From positions 1 through 37,060 of the forward strand of contig CALLHZ010000050.1 of NCBI GenBank assembly GCA_938009115.1: a DNA stretch of 37,060 nt, written 5' to 3'. The notes under the pieces were generated by a model that was not told where the DNA came from, did not search any database, and saw nothing but the letters and a program-made list of their open reading frames with translations. The stretch's first letter is position 1; each line of letters opens with the position of its first letter. Position numbers and translations under genes: made by a program. Source of the DNA: an uncultured Clostridia bacterium (GTDB lineage Bacteria; Bacillota; Clostridia; Peptostreptococcales; Anaerovoracaceae). This document shows positions 17,143-24,516 of the stretch, one piece after another.

Positions 17143-17163
17143 AATTTGTAGGAGGTACTACAT

Positions 17164-17547
17164 ATGAATATGAAAAAGAGATCAAAAAAAGGATTTACCC
17201 TGATCGAGATGCTGATCGTGATCGCCATCATCGCCATCCTGGCAGCCATCGCCATTCCCACGTTCAGTGCTCAGCTTACCAAGGCTAATGAAGCGGTGGA
17301 TGATGCAAACTTGCGGACAGCCACCTCCCTGGCTGTAGCGCAGTATATGCTCGACAACGAAACAGGTGCGGTTAACTACTCCGCAATAGAGGGGACCGGT
17401 ACAGGTGCCGAATCAACGTTGGAAATCTTAAAAGTTACGGACTTTACATCAGCACCGGCAAATGCGTATCCCAGCAAGGTAACTACAGGTGATTTTATTC
17501 AAGTCGTAATCACTGATGGAGAGGTAACATCAGCACAATGGAATTAA
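17164..17547 (+). CDS. pilA: Major type IV pilin (PilA)
   Basis: 127 residues. A 10-residue basic leader ends in KKG|FTLIEMLIVIAIIAILAAI, the classic type IVa prepilin motif with Glu at +5, followed by the long hydrophobic helix and a short Thr/Ala/Gly-rich C-terminal domain. There are no cysteines, so the C-terminal disulfide loop of many Gram-negative pilins is missing, as is common in Gram-positive pilins. The ATG at 17164 follows AGGAGG with 8-base spacing. Strong own promoters, a structured leader and a downstream hairpin set it apart from its neighbours in the operon and fit high expression. Assembly needs PilB, PilC and the peptidase encoded around it. Confidence 0.93.
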   Translation: MNMKKRSKKGFTLIEMLIVIAIIAILAAIAIPTFSAQLTKANEAVDDANLRTATSLAVAQYMLDNETGAVNYSAIEGTGTGAESTLEILKVTDFTSAPANAYPSKVTTGDFIQVVITDGEVTSAQWN

Positions 17548-17596
17548 CAGAATGATGAAAATCTAGGACAAAGGTATTTGTCAAGATCGTTTTCAA

Positions 17597-17624
17597 CGGC
17601 AGACTGCACCAGTGCAGTCTGCCG
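17597..17624 (+). terminator. Strong hairpin after pilA (partial terminator or mRNA end-stabiliser)
   Basis: A perfect 12-bp stem (17597-17608 with 17613-17624) closes a CCAG tetraloop. It is not followed by a T tract, so full termination is doubtful. Its place between pilA and the peptidase gene suggests it protects the 3' end of a short pilA mRNA or reduces transcription of the downstream genes. Confidence 0.6.
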
Positions 17625-17648
17625 TCTCTGCAAAGAAGGGAAATCGCA

Positions 17649-18452
17649 ATGCTGCAGCTGCTGTCACCGGGACTTGTCGCCTATATTCTCGGCCTCACCG
17701 CCCTGCTTGGACTGGTCATGGGCAGTTTTTTGCATTGCTGGGCTTATCGGTTCGCACGGGGCGAGAGCGCTGTCAAAGGGCGAAGCCACTGTCCAAGCTG
17801 CGGAAAGATCCTGGGCCCTGCAGAACTTATTCCGGTCTTCAGCTATATCATTCAGAAGGGCCGGTGCCGCAGCTGCGGCGTCCGGCTTTCCTCTCGCTAC
17901 CTGCTGGCTGAGCTCCTCTGCGGCGCTTACTTTGCGAGTGTGGTGTGGCGCTTCGATCTGACGCCGGAAGCCCTGAAATATCTGGTCTCAGGCACCTTGC
18001 TCTTTTGCATTGCCTGGGTGGACTGGGATATTCATGAGATCCCGGACCGGCTTGTCTTGGGCCTTCTTGTGAATCTTGCGGCATTTACTGTCGCTGCGGG
18101 CGGCCGCGTTGGGGAAAATCTCCTCTCCGGTTTGGTCGCAGGCTTGTCAGTGAGCCTCCCGTTGTTTATACTGGTAGTGATCATGGACCGGTTGACGGGC
18201 CGGGAATCCATGGGGGGCGGGGATATCAAGCTGCTGTTTGCCGTCGGCATGTATTTTTCCTGGCAGGCGAACCTGCTGCTGATCCTGACGGCTTGTATTC
18301 TCGGCATCATCCTGGCGCCGGCCCTTCGCAGGAACTCGCCGGACGCCGACGACCCGAAGGCCTTTCCCTTCGGTCCGGCCATCGTCGTTTCTTACTGGTT
18401 CGTTTTGCTCTGGTCGGAGCCGGTCACGAAGTGGTACGGAGCTTTTCTGTGA
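17649..18452 (+). CDS. pilD: Prepilin peptidase / N-methyltransferase (A24 family)
   Basis: 267 residues; a polytopic membrane aspartate protease that cleaves prepilin leaders and methylates the new N-terminus. The N-terminal half has GSFLHCWAYR and a zinc tetracysteine, CPSC (residues 48-51) and CRSC (73-76), in the cytoplasmic methyltransferase loop. The catalytic aspartates are in DWDIHEIPD (about residue 125) and GGGDIK (about residue 190). About eight membrane helices are visible. The ATG at 17649 has GAAGGG 8 bases upstream. It should process the major pilin and the minor pilins on the opposite arm; whether it also methylates the Glu+1 minor pilin is open. Confidence 0.94.
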   Translation: MLQLLSPGLVAYILGLTALLGLVMGSFLHCWAYRFARGESAVKGRSHCPSCGKILGPAELIPVFSYIIQKGRCRSCGVRLSSRYLLAELLCGAYFASVVWRFDLTPEALKYLVSGTLLFCIAWVDWDIHEIPDRLVLGLLVNLAAFTVAAGGRVGENLLSGLVAGLSVSLPLFILVVIMDRLTGRESMGGGDIKLLFAVGMYFSWQANLLLILTACILGIILAPALRRNSPDADDPKAFPFGPAIVVSYWFVLLWSEPVTKWYGAFL

Positions 18453-18471
18453 TCCTGATAAAGGAGCCTGT

Positions 18472-19464
18472 ATGATCAAGTCTTATACCGGGATCGACAT
18501 CGGTTCGGGTGAAATCAAAATGACGGTCTGCGCCAACGGCATCATTCAGAAAGCCGCTCATATCGCCGTGCCCAGGGATTTGGTGAAGGGCGGCGACATT
18601 CGGTCCGAAGCGGTCATGGCGGTCCATTTGCGGGACGCCGGCCGCAAGCACCGCATCAAGGTCAAGGATGCAGCCTCCGCCGCGCCCCGCGGTTACCTTT
18701 TTGTCCGCAGGCTGAGTGTGCCTTTCATGACGGCAGAGCAGCTGGATCTGAATCTGCCTTACGAATTCCGGGACTACCTGACCGGCGATAAAAATCAGTA
18801 CTTTTTTGACTACTATGTCGTAACGCCGCCGGCTGAGGGAGACAAAACCATGGACATCATGGCTGCGGTCGTTCGAAAAGAGGTGGCTCAGCGCCATGCG
18901 CGGATCCTGAAGCGGGCGGGTTATAAGCTGCAAACCTTTATTCCTGAGGAGCTGGCCTATGGAAATCTGATCCGGCACTATGCCAAGCGCCACCCGGAGG
19001 AAGCGGAGCGGGATCACTGCATCATCGATCTGGGTCACGACAGTACTCGGGTCCATTTGTTCCGGGGAGACGCCTTTGAGGTGACCCGGACCATCGAGCT
19101 CGGCGGAAAAGATATAGATGCCGCCATTGCCCAGGCTCTGGGGATCGACCTTCATGAAGCAAGGATGCAAAAGCACGAAAACAAGGATGGCGTGCAGGGC
19201 CTTCCGGAGTGTCTGGCTGTCTATTCGTCCATTTCCGTGGAAATCATGCGGGCGATCAACTTTTACGGCTTTAACTATCCTGAAACGAACCTGGAAAAAG
19301 CATATCTGTGCGGCGGCGGATCCAAGGTGGGCCCCCTGATCCGTCAGATCCGGGAAAGCATCGCGCCGGAGCTGGATGGCATCGTGCGCCTGATGCCGGA
19401 CTCAGCCCGAAACATACCGGATCCATTCCTTTATCCCGTGGCTGTCGGGCTGACGCTCCAATAG
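18472..19464 (+). CDS. pilM: Type IV pilus assembly protein PilM (actin-like ATPase)
   Basis: 330 residues. The N-terminus GIDIGSGEIKM is the phosphate-1 loop of the actin/FtsA fold, and IIDLGHDSTRVHLF near residue 184 and LCGGGSKVGP near residue 280 are the later nucleotide-contact loops. PilM is a cytoplasmic ring protein that binds the N-terminal tail of PilN. The ATG at 18472 follows AAAGGAG with 5-base spacing. The gene lies 19 bases after the peptidase gene, followed directly by pilN and pilO, the canonical order. Confidence 0.88.
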   Translation: MIKSYTGIDIGSGEIKMTVCANGIIQKAAHIAVPRDLVKGGDIRSEAVMAVHLRDAGRKHRIKVKDAASAAPRGYLFVRRLSVPFMTAEQLDLNLPYEFRDYLTGDKNQYFFDYYVVTPPAEGDKTMDIMAAVVRKEVAQRHARILKRAGYKLQTFIPEELAYGNLIRHYAKRHPEEAERDHCIIDLGHDSTRVHLFRGDAFEVTRTIELGGKDIDAAIAQALGIDLHEARMQKHENKDGVQGLPECLAVYSSISVEIMRAINFYGFNYPETNLEKAYLCGGGSKVGPLIRQIRESIAPELDGIVRLMPDSARNIPDPFLYPVAVGLTLQ

Positions 19465-19480
19465 GCGACCGGAGGATCTC

Positions 19481-20053
19481 TTGAGCAGGAAGAATCAAAA
19501 AAAGCAGGCGCTTCCCTCGAAGAAGACGCTGAATCTGATGCAAAAGGACCGCAGGACAAAGCCCCCAGGGCGTATCGTACTGGTGGTGTCGCTCTTTGCC
19601 GTGGTTCTATTCGCTGTGATCAAGTTTGGCGTGTTCGACAGGATGTATTCGCTTTACACTGCCAATTCCGAAGCGAGCAAAGCCGAAAGTGAGCTGGACG
19701 CGGCACGCAGGCTCACAGCCGGTTACGATGACATCCTGGAGGAATATCAACGATATACCTTCGACGGCTTTACAGAGGCGGAGATCGCCCGGGTGGACCG
19801 GAGCGATATCGTGACTCTGGTGGACGAGTTGATTTTGAGTGTTGGCTATTCCAAGAGCTATACCATTTCGGACAATACGCTCACCCTGGTTCTTCACAGC
19901 GTCACGCTGGCGGAAACATCTGCCCTGATCCAGGAGCTTTACAGCGACCCGTCCGTTCACGCCGTGGCCGTCACCACCGCCGGGAGCGATCCGGCCAGGG
20001 ATGAGACGGTCAATATTCAGGTGCAGTTTAAAAAGGCGGGTGATCCGCAATGA
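19481..20053 (+). CDS. pilN: PilN-like type IV pilus alignment protein
   Basis: 190 residues: a charged cytoplasmic N-terminus (1-30), one membrane helix (about 31-52), a coiled-coil-like stretch rich in Ala, Glu and Ser, then an alpha/beta domain facing outside. This is the PilN layout, and position between pilM and pilO supports it; sequence similarity alone is weak, as usual for this family. The N-terminus lacks a clear INLLP motif but has KTLNLMQKD at a similar place, a possible PilM-binding tail. The start is TTG at 19481 with GGAGG 5 bases upstream. The stop overlaps the pilO start (ATGA). Confidence 0.78.
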   Translation: MSRKNQKKQALPSKKTLNLMQKDRRTKPPGRIVLVVSLFAVVLFAVIKFGVFDRMYSLYTANSEASKAESELDAARRLTAGYDDILEEYQRYTFDGFTEAEIARVDRSDIVTLVDELILSVGYSKSYTISDNTLTLVLHSVTLAETSALIQELYSDPSVHAVAVTTAGSDPARDETVNIQVQFKKAGDPQ

Positions 20054-20619
20054 TGCGCAGAGAATTCACCGGACGGGAAAAGGCGCTGCTGCTGATCCTT
20101 GTGTTTATCGTTCTGGGTCTGCTGTATTATGTGGCTGTCCACCAGCACATAGCGGAAGACATCACCGGCGCCGACCTGCGGCTGCAGTTTGCCCAGTCGG
20201 AGCTGGCTGTGGAAGAGGCCAGGCTGGTGCGGATGGAGCAGATGCAAGAAGAGATCCGCGCATACCAGGACGATCCCTCCCGCAGTCTGGCGCCGATCCC
20301 GGATTACGATAATATCCAGCCGCTGATGATCGAGCTGAACCGTATCCTGGCAGAGAGCACAGGGTACAACTTGATTTTTCCGGATATCGATTTTACGGCG
20401 GGGCTGGCTCGCCGATCGATCAACATGACCTTCGGCGCATCGGATTATGCCAAGGCCAAAAGCATCCTGCGGGAGCTCCTGAACTGCAAATACAGGAACC
20501 TGCCGGGCATGGTGAGCTTTACCGCTCAGGGGCAGGCTTTATCGGCCGGCGCCGTGACCGTCAAGATGGACATTACGTTTTACGAGCTGTATCAGGAGAC
20601 CGATAAGACCGTGCAATGA
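20050..20619 (+). CDS. pilO: PilO-like type IV pilus alignment protein
   Basis: 189 residues: a short N-terminal tail, one membrane helix (about residues 12-29), a coiled coil (about 35-75) and a small C-terminal alpha/beta domain. This matches PilO, which pairs with PilN in the inner-membrane alignment complex. The ATG at 20050 overlaps the pilN stop by 4 bases; a second ATG directly follows, so the start could be one codon later. It is the last pilus gene of the + arm. No pilP or secretin gene follows, consistent with an envelope lacking an outer membrane. Confidence 0.78.
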   Translation: MMRREFTGREKALLLILVFIVLGLLYYVAVHQHIAEDITGADLRLQFAQSELAVEEARLVRMEQMQEEIRAYQDDPSRSLAPIPDYDNIQPLMIELNRILAESTGYNLIFPDIDFTAGLARRSINMTFGASDYAKAKSILRELLNCKYRNLPGMVSFTAQGQALSAGAVTVKMDITFYELYQETDKTVQ

Positions 20620-20667
20620 GGCGCAGCGGATATCGCGGCCCGTCGATGAAAAAAATCCGGCAGGGCA

Positions 20668-20696
20668 TTGGCTTTTTCTGCGACTTGTGTTACACT
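20668..20696 (+). promoter_or_regulatory. Candidate promoter of the leader unit before the C26 hydrolase
   Basis: TTGGCT (20668-20673), a 17-base spacer and TACACT (20691-20696). Transcription would start near 20703, giving a leader that contains a 33-codon reading frame and ends in the terminator at 20833-20865. Confidence 0.45.
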
Positions 20697-20731
20697 TGAC
20701 CCGGATTTGATTGAAAGGACGGATACGGAAA

Positions 20732-20833
20732 ATGCCCCGACCCAGCAGCGAAAATCTTCGACAGCAATGCCAGCAAGGTTTCTTTCGACAGCAGCAGACC
20801 GGTTTGATCTGCGCGGCCTTTTCCATTGTATGA
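20732..20833 (+). CDS. Putative Gln-rich leader peptide
   Basis: A 33-codon frame (ATG 20732, TGA 20831-20833). Seven of the 17 codons between positions 10 and 26 are Gln (CAG CAA, CAG CAA, CAG CAG CAG). The stop codon abuts the left arm of an intrinsic terminator, and a hydrolase of the glutamine amidotransferase fold follows. This is the layout of a ribosome-mediated attenuator. The ribosome site is weak (AAAGGA, 12 bases upstream). It could equally be chance in a short noncoding RNA, so confidence is low. Confidence 0.3.
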   Translation: MPRPSSENLRQQCQQGFFRQQQTGLICAAFSIV

Positions 20834-20865
20834 ACAGCACACCTATAGGCAGTGCTGTTTTTTCG
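20833..20865 (+). terminator. Intrinsic terminator / candidate attenuator before the C26 hydrolase gene
   Basis: An 8-bp stem (20833-20840 with 20852-20859) with an 11-base loop is followed by TTTTTT overlapping the stem end. It stops 50 bases before the next ATG, so it either ends a short RNA or attenuates the hydrolase gene. The ACAGCA of the left arm also occurs twice upstream (20760-20765 and 20788-20793), which could compete for the right arm. Confidence 0.65.
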
Positions 20866-20914
20866 TCCTTTGAACAATAATGAACATCCATGTTGAGAAA
20901 GAGAGGAACTGAAC

Positions 20915-21628
20915 ATGAAAAAACCCCTGATCGGGATCACCCCGGCCTACAACACCACCAAGATGCAATACGATCTGCCTCCGGCCTACACGAATGCCAT
21001 CATCAAGTCCGGCGGCATTCCGGTGATCCTGCCCTACACTTCCGATGCGGAAATCATGCAGCAGCTGGCAGATACCTGTGACGGATTTCTGTACAGCGGC
21101 GGCCATGATGTGGCGCCCTGGGTCTACGGCGCGGATCCCTGGTACGGTCTGGATATCCTGGCCCCCCTTCGCGACATGACCGAAGTAGCGCTGTTCAAGC
21201 CGGCCTTCGCATCGAAAAAACCCATGTTCGGCATTTGCCGGGGCATGCAGATGCTCAACTGCTGTCTGGGCGGCACGCTTTATCAGGATCTTCCCACGGA
21301 TTATGCCAAGGCGGAAGAGATCCAGCACTGCCAGAAGGATATCCCGGTCAAGCCCAGCCATACCGTGCAGCTCGCAGCGGGACTGCCCCTGGAAAAGATC
21401 GCAGGCGCCGGCGAGATCCGGGTCAATTCCTTCCATCATCAGGCCGTAAAGGACCTTGGGAAAGGTCTTGTGGTGACGGCAACCGCCGCCGACGGCATGA
21501 TCGAAGCGGCTTATCTGCCTGATCATCCTTATTTCTGTCTGGTGCAATGGCACCCTGAAGAGCTGTTCCCCCAATGCAAGGTTTCCCAGAGCCTGTTTGA
21601 TCATTTTGTCAAGGCCTGCGCAAAATAA
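20915..21628 (+). CDS. Gamma-glutamyl-gamma-aminobutyrate hydrolase family (peptidase C26)
   Basis: 237 residues of the class I glutamine-amidotransferase-like fold, the PuuD family, whose members hydrolyse gamma-glutamyl amides. The nucleophile elbow is FGICRGMQ (Cys near residue 108), with GGTLYQD after it, and the catalytic pair is in QWHPEELF near the C-terminus. The oxyanion loop SGGHDVAPW is present. The ATG at 20915 has AGAGAGG 8 bases upstream. No synthetase or transporter is adjacent, so the substrate could be a gamma-glutamyl amine or peptide. It may be controlled by the leader unit directly upstream and ends at a strong terminator shared with the convergent hcp gene. Confidence 0.87.
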   Translation: MKKPLIGITPAYNTTKMQYDLPPAYTNAIIKSGGIPVILPYTSDAEIMQQLADTCDGFLYSGGHDVAPWVYGADPWYGLDILAPLRDMTEVALFKPAFASKKPMFGICRGMQMLNCCLGGTLYQDLPTDYAKAEEIQHCQKDIPVKPSHTVQLAAGLPLEKIAGAGEIRVNSFHHQAVKDLGKGLVVTATAADGMIEAAYLPDHPYFCLVQWHPEELFPQCKVSQSLFDHFVKACAK

Positions 21629-21655
21629 AGCCTTCCAAACACGCCCGCAACAGCA

Positions 21656-21699
21656 AAAGGCCCGCTCTGTGCAGAGCGGGCCTTTGTTTGTGTTTTATA
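21656..21699 (+). terminator. Intrinsic terminator between the C26 hydrolase and hcp
   Basis: A 13-14 bp GC-rich stem (21656-21669 with 21672-21685, the innermost pair probably open) is followed on the plus strand by TTTGTTTGTGTTTT. It lies 27 bases after the hydrolase stop. On the minus strand a shorter TTTT follows, so it may also end the hcp transcript. Confidence 0.85.
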
Positions 21700-21716
21700 C
21701 GAATAGGCGGGATAAG

Positions 21717-23348
21717 CTAGTTCCCCATAAACAGTTCGATGTCTTCGTCGACTTCGCCGATGCCGGCAATGCCGAAGGTTTCCACCAGGACTTTGGCCAC
21801 GTTGGGCGAAAGGAACCCGGGAAGCGTGGGCCCCAGATGGATGTTCTTGACGCCCAGGTACAGGAGAGCCAGGAGCACGATCACGGCCTTCTGCTCATAC
21901 CAGGCGATATTGAAGGCGATGGGAAGCTTGTTGATATCGTCCAGTCCGAATACTTCCTGAAGCTTCATGGCGATGAGAGCAAGTGAATAGGAGTCGTTGC
22001 ACTGTCCGGCGTCCAATACCCTGGGAATGCCCCCGATGTCTCCCAGCCCCAGCTTATTGTAGCGATACTTGGCGCAGCCTGCCGTCAGGATCACGGTGTC
22101 CTTGGGCAGCTTTTCGGCGAATTCAGTATAGTAAGCCCTGGATTTCATCCGCCCGTCGCAGCCCGCCATGACAAAAAACTTTTTGATGGCGCCGCTCTTG
22201 ACAGCATCCACGACCTTGTCGGCCAGAGCCAGGACCTGATTGTGGGCAAAGCCTCCGACGATGGTTCCGGTTTCGATTTCTTCGGGAGCCGGCAGCGTCT
22301 TGGCCAGGGCAATGATCTCCGAAAAATCCTTTTTACCGTCCGGGCCGGGCAGGATGTGCTTGCAGCCGGGATAGCCTGTGGAGCCGGTCGTAAAGATCCG
22401 GGCCCGCACTTCTTCGCTCTTCGGCGGAACGATACAATTTGTCGTAAAGAGGATCGGCCCGTGGAATGTTTCGAATTCGCCCACCTGCTTCCACCAGGCG
22501 TTTCCGTAATTTCCGGCGAAGTTGTCATGCTTCTTGAACGCCGGATAGTAGTGAGCCGGCAGCATTTCGCCGTGTGTATACACATCCACGCCGGTGCCCT
22601 TTGTTTGTTCCAGCAGAGCTTCCAGATCCACCAGGTCGTGACCGGAGATCAGGATCGCCGGATTTTTACGGACGCCGATGTTGACTTCCGTGATGACCGG
22701 GTGCCCGTAGGCGGAGGTGTTGGCCTCATCCAAAAGAGCCATTGCCTTGACACCGTGCTCTCCGGTTTTCAGGACCAGCGCCACCAGATCGTCCGCGCTG
22801 AGGCTGTCATCCAGTGTGGCAGACAGCGCCTCGTAAACGAATGCGTTGATTTCCGGATCTTCCTTGCCGGCGTTGTTGGCGTGTTCGGTGTAAGCCGCCA
22901 TGCCTTTGAGCCCGTAGATCGTCATTTCCCGGAGGGAGCGGACATCTTCGTTTTCTGTGGACAGCACGCCGATGGACGCGGCTTTTTCCAGCATGGATCC
23001 TTTGGAATCCACGGCAAAGCTGACTGCATCATGGAGATCTGATACGGCGTGTTTCTTTTTGAGATCGTCTCGGAGTCCGATCATTTTGCGGATCTGCTTT
23101 TCCAAAGATCCGTCATCAAAATTCGCATTGGTGATGGTCATAAAGAGGCTGCTGATGACCTCGTGGTTGATCTCTTCCAGATCCCCGGGGGCGAGTCCTT
23201 TCGCGACCACGATCTTAGAAATTCCTTTCAGTGTGTAAATCAGAAGATCCTGGAGCTTGGCGACCTCCTCGGTCTTGCCACAGACGCCGCGGACATCGCA
23301 ACCCGTTCCCCGGGCTGTCTCCTGACATTGAAAACAAAACATACTCAT
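21717..23348 (-). CDS. hcp: Hydroxylamine reductase (hybrid cluster protein)
   Basis: 543 residues, the normal length. The N-terminal cluster motif is Cys5-x2-Cys8-x8-Cys17-x5-Cys23, close to the class I pattern of strict anaerobes, which binds a [4Fe-4S] cluster. Hybrid-cluster ligands are recognisable in GSTGYPGCKH, TAGCAKYRYN, AGQCNDSYS and EQKAVIV. Hcp proteins reduce NO (and hydroxylamine in vitro) and protect against nitrosative stress. The ATG at 23348 has AAAGGAAG 5 bases upstream. It is cotranscribed with a rubredoxin gene 13 bases upstream, a likely electron donor that would replace the Hcr reductase of enterobacteria. A Crp/Fnr-type regulator lies nearby and probably controls it. 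Confidence 0.95.
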   Translation of the reverse strand: MSMFCFQCQETARGTGCDVRGVCGKTEEVAKLQDLLIYTLKGISKIVVAKGLAPGDLEEINHEVISSLFMTITNANFDDGSLEKQIRKMIGLRDDLKKKHAVSDLHDAVSFAVDSKGSMLEKAASIGVLSTENEDVRSLREMTIYGLKGMAAYTEHANNAGKEDPEINAFVYEALSATLDDSLSADDLVALVLKTGEHGVKAMALLDEANTSAYGHPVITEVNIGVRKNPAILISGHDLVDLEALLEQTKGTGVDVYTHGEMLPAHYYPAFKKHDNFAGNYGNAWWKQVGEFETFHGPILFTTNCIVPPKSEEVRARIFTTGSTGYPGCKHILPGPDGKKDFSEIIALAKTLPAPEEIETGTIVGGFAHNQVLALADKVVDAVKSGAIKKFFVMAGCDGRMKSRAYYTEFAEKLPKDTVILTAGCAKYRYNKLGLGDIGGIPRVLDAGQCNDSYSLALIAMKLQEVFGLDDINKLPIAFNIAWYEQKAVIVLLALLYLGVKNIHLGPTLPGFLSPNVAKVLVETFGIAGIGEVDEDIELFMGN

Positions 23349-23361
23349 TGCGGCTTCCTTT

Positions 23362-23526
23362 CTATTCTTCCACAGGTTCGAAATCTTCTTTTCCCACGGA
23401 GCAGACCGGGCACTGCCAGTCATCAGGAATGTCTTCGAATGCTGTGCCGGGGGCGATGCCGCCGTCTTCGTCTCCTACGGCCGGATCATAGATATAACCA
23501 CAGGGGATGCATTGATATTTTTTCAT
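23362..23526 (-). CDS. Rubredoxin
   Basis: 54 residues with both rubredoxin iron knots: CIPCGYIYDP (Cys6, Cys9) and CPVCSVGK (Cys39, Cys42). Conserved aromatic residues and an acidic surface (DEDGG, EDIPDDW) are typical. It is a one-electron carrier with a single Fe bound by four Cys. The ATG at 23526 follows AGGAGG with 5-base spacing, and the stop is 13 bases before hcp. The pairing suggests it passes electrons to Hcp. A 30-codon basic frame upstream overlaps its start codon. Confidence 0.97.
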   Translation of the reverse strand: MKKYQCIPCGYIYDPAVGDEDGGIAPGTAFEDIPDDWQCPVCSVGKEDFEPVEE

Positions 23527-23615
23527 GTGTTCCTCCTTTTCAGCCTTTGCGGGCCGGTGCTTTTGCGACGGGCGTCACAAGCTGCCTTGCGGCTGCCGGA
23601 CTGCCGGGTTGCCAT
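23523..23615 (-). CDS. Possible basic leader peptide upstream of rubredoxin
   Basis: A 30-codon frame, starting MATRQSGSRKAAC, with about 11 Arg/Lys. AGAAGG lies 8 bases before its ATG and its TGA overlaps the rubredoxin ATG (ATGA), the arrangement of translational coupling. No family is recognised and the high charge may only reflect GC-rich leader sequence. The predicted transcription start (near 23630) leaves almost no room upstream of the ribosome site, which weakens the call. Confidence 0.2.
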   Translation of the reverse strand: MATRQSGSRKAACDARRKSTGPQRLKRRNT

Positions 23616-23636
23616 GATCATTGCCTTCTGAACATA

Positions 23637-23665
23637 ATTATAGCAGAAGCTGCGGTATGAACCAA
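23637..23665 (-). promoter_or_regulatory. Promoter of the rubredoxin-hcp operon
   Basis: On the minus strand TTGGTT (23660-23665), 17 bases, then a perfect TATAAT (23637-23642) with an extended TGC. Transcription would start near 23630, giving a GC-rich leader of about 105 bases before rubredoxin. I looked for a Crp/Fnr-type palindrome next to it and saw only half-site-like sequence. Confidence 0.7.
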
Positions 23666-23741
23666 CAAGAATCAATAACGATGGCGCTCTGTTGACTATT
23701 ATAAGGCCCATGAAGAGATAGAATCGGTTGTTTTTCCAACA

Positions 23742-24380
23742 TTATTGACGCGCGTTCCGCTTTCTTTTCGCAATGGCTTTGACCGGGCAGACTGCAGTGC
23801 AGTCTCTGCACTGATGACAGGACGCGGCATCGATTTCTGCTGTGCCTCCGGCTCCGGACAAATGGACTGCATCGGTCTGGCATGCCTTTTCGCAGAGCCC
23901 GCAGCGAATGCATGCAGCAGGGTCCACCTGTCTGGCGCTTCGGGCAAATCGCCCGAAGATCTTCTGCAGCACACCAAAGGGACAGATCCTGTTGTGAAAT
24001 ACTTCCGGGCGAAAAAACAATGCAGTCAGGGCCCCTGCTGCGATCCAGAACGGCAGCAGCGGCAGGGTCAGCTGGAATGTTCTTCTTGCAATGACTGTGG
24101 CGGTCACACTGATGGCCAAAGCAGCCCAGGGCAAGGCCTTGTTTGAAAGAAATCGGGGCGCGCTGCTCTCTTGCCAACCCCTTCGGCTTGAAAGAGTCGA
24201 TACGGGCCGCATGACGGTGTGAATGGGGCAAACATAGCCGCAATACAATCTTCCAAACAGCGCGGCTGCCGGCAGGCTCAAAGCAAACAACAGCAACCAA
24301 AGCGTCATTTTCCCCTGGATCGTCAGAAAGACAAATAGCGCAAAAAATGCAAGTCGTATGGATGTATCAAAAGATTTCAT
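23742..24380 (-). CDS. NapH/CcoG-like membrane 4Fe-4S protein
   Basis: 212 residues. About four membrane helices fill residues 10-125, with the polyferredoxin loop motifs LYCGYVCP (Cys47, Cys51) and RICPFGVLQ (Cys133). Two cytoplasmic [4Fe-4S] ferredoxin motifs follow: Cys157-160-163-167 and Cys188-191-194-198. Proteins of this type move electrons between quinol or other membrane donors and redox partners. The ATG at 24380 has AAGGAGA 8 bases upstream. It sits between a divergent Crp/Fnr regulator and the rubredoxin-hcp operon, so it may supply electrons for NO or hydroxylamine reduction; this partner assignment is inference. Confidence 0.85.
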   Translation of the reverse strand: MKSFDTSIRLAFFALFVFLTIQGKMTLWLLLFALSLPAAALFGRLYCGYVCPIHTVMRPVSTLSSRRGWQESSAPRFLSNKALPWAALAISVTATVIARRTFQLTLPLLPFWIAAGALTALFFRPEVFHNRICPFGVLQKIFGRFARSARQVDPAACIRCGLCEKACQTDAVHLSGAGGTAEIDAASCHQCRDCTAVCPVKAIAKRKRNARQ

Positions 24381-24447
24381 GAGATCATTCTCCTTTCAGG
24401 CAATGGATCGCCACGCCGCGGAGCAGGCCAGCGCGGCAGTCTCCTGC

Positions 24448-24476
24448 TTGTATCAGGTCGAGTATATCGGTATAAT
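24448..24476 (+). promoter_or_regulatory. Promoter of the Crp/Fnr regulator gene
   Basis: TTGTAT (24448-24453), 17 bases, then a perfect TATAAT (24471-24476). It starts about 35 bases before the ATG. The minus-strand gene must be transcribed from the same 136-base interval, so binding of the regulator here could control both directions. Confidence 0.65.
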
Positions 24477-24516
24477 GTCCGAATAAGTGTTACCAATGAT
24501 ACACATGAGGTGGAAA

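Noticed and set aside
17068..17160. A canonical c-di-GMP-I (GEMM) or c-di-GMP-II riboswitch in the pilin leader.
   Set aside because: The leader has a GNRA-capped hairpin, but I could not align the conserved core of either class. Kept only as a structured leader.
20668..20880. A 70-codon frame between pilO and the C26 hydrolase.
   Set aside because: It reads through the terminator and has no ribosome site; the shorter frame at 20732 fits the signals better.
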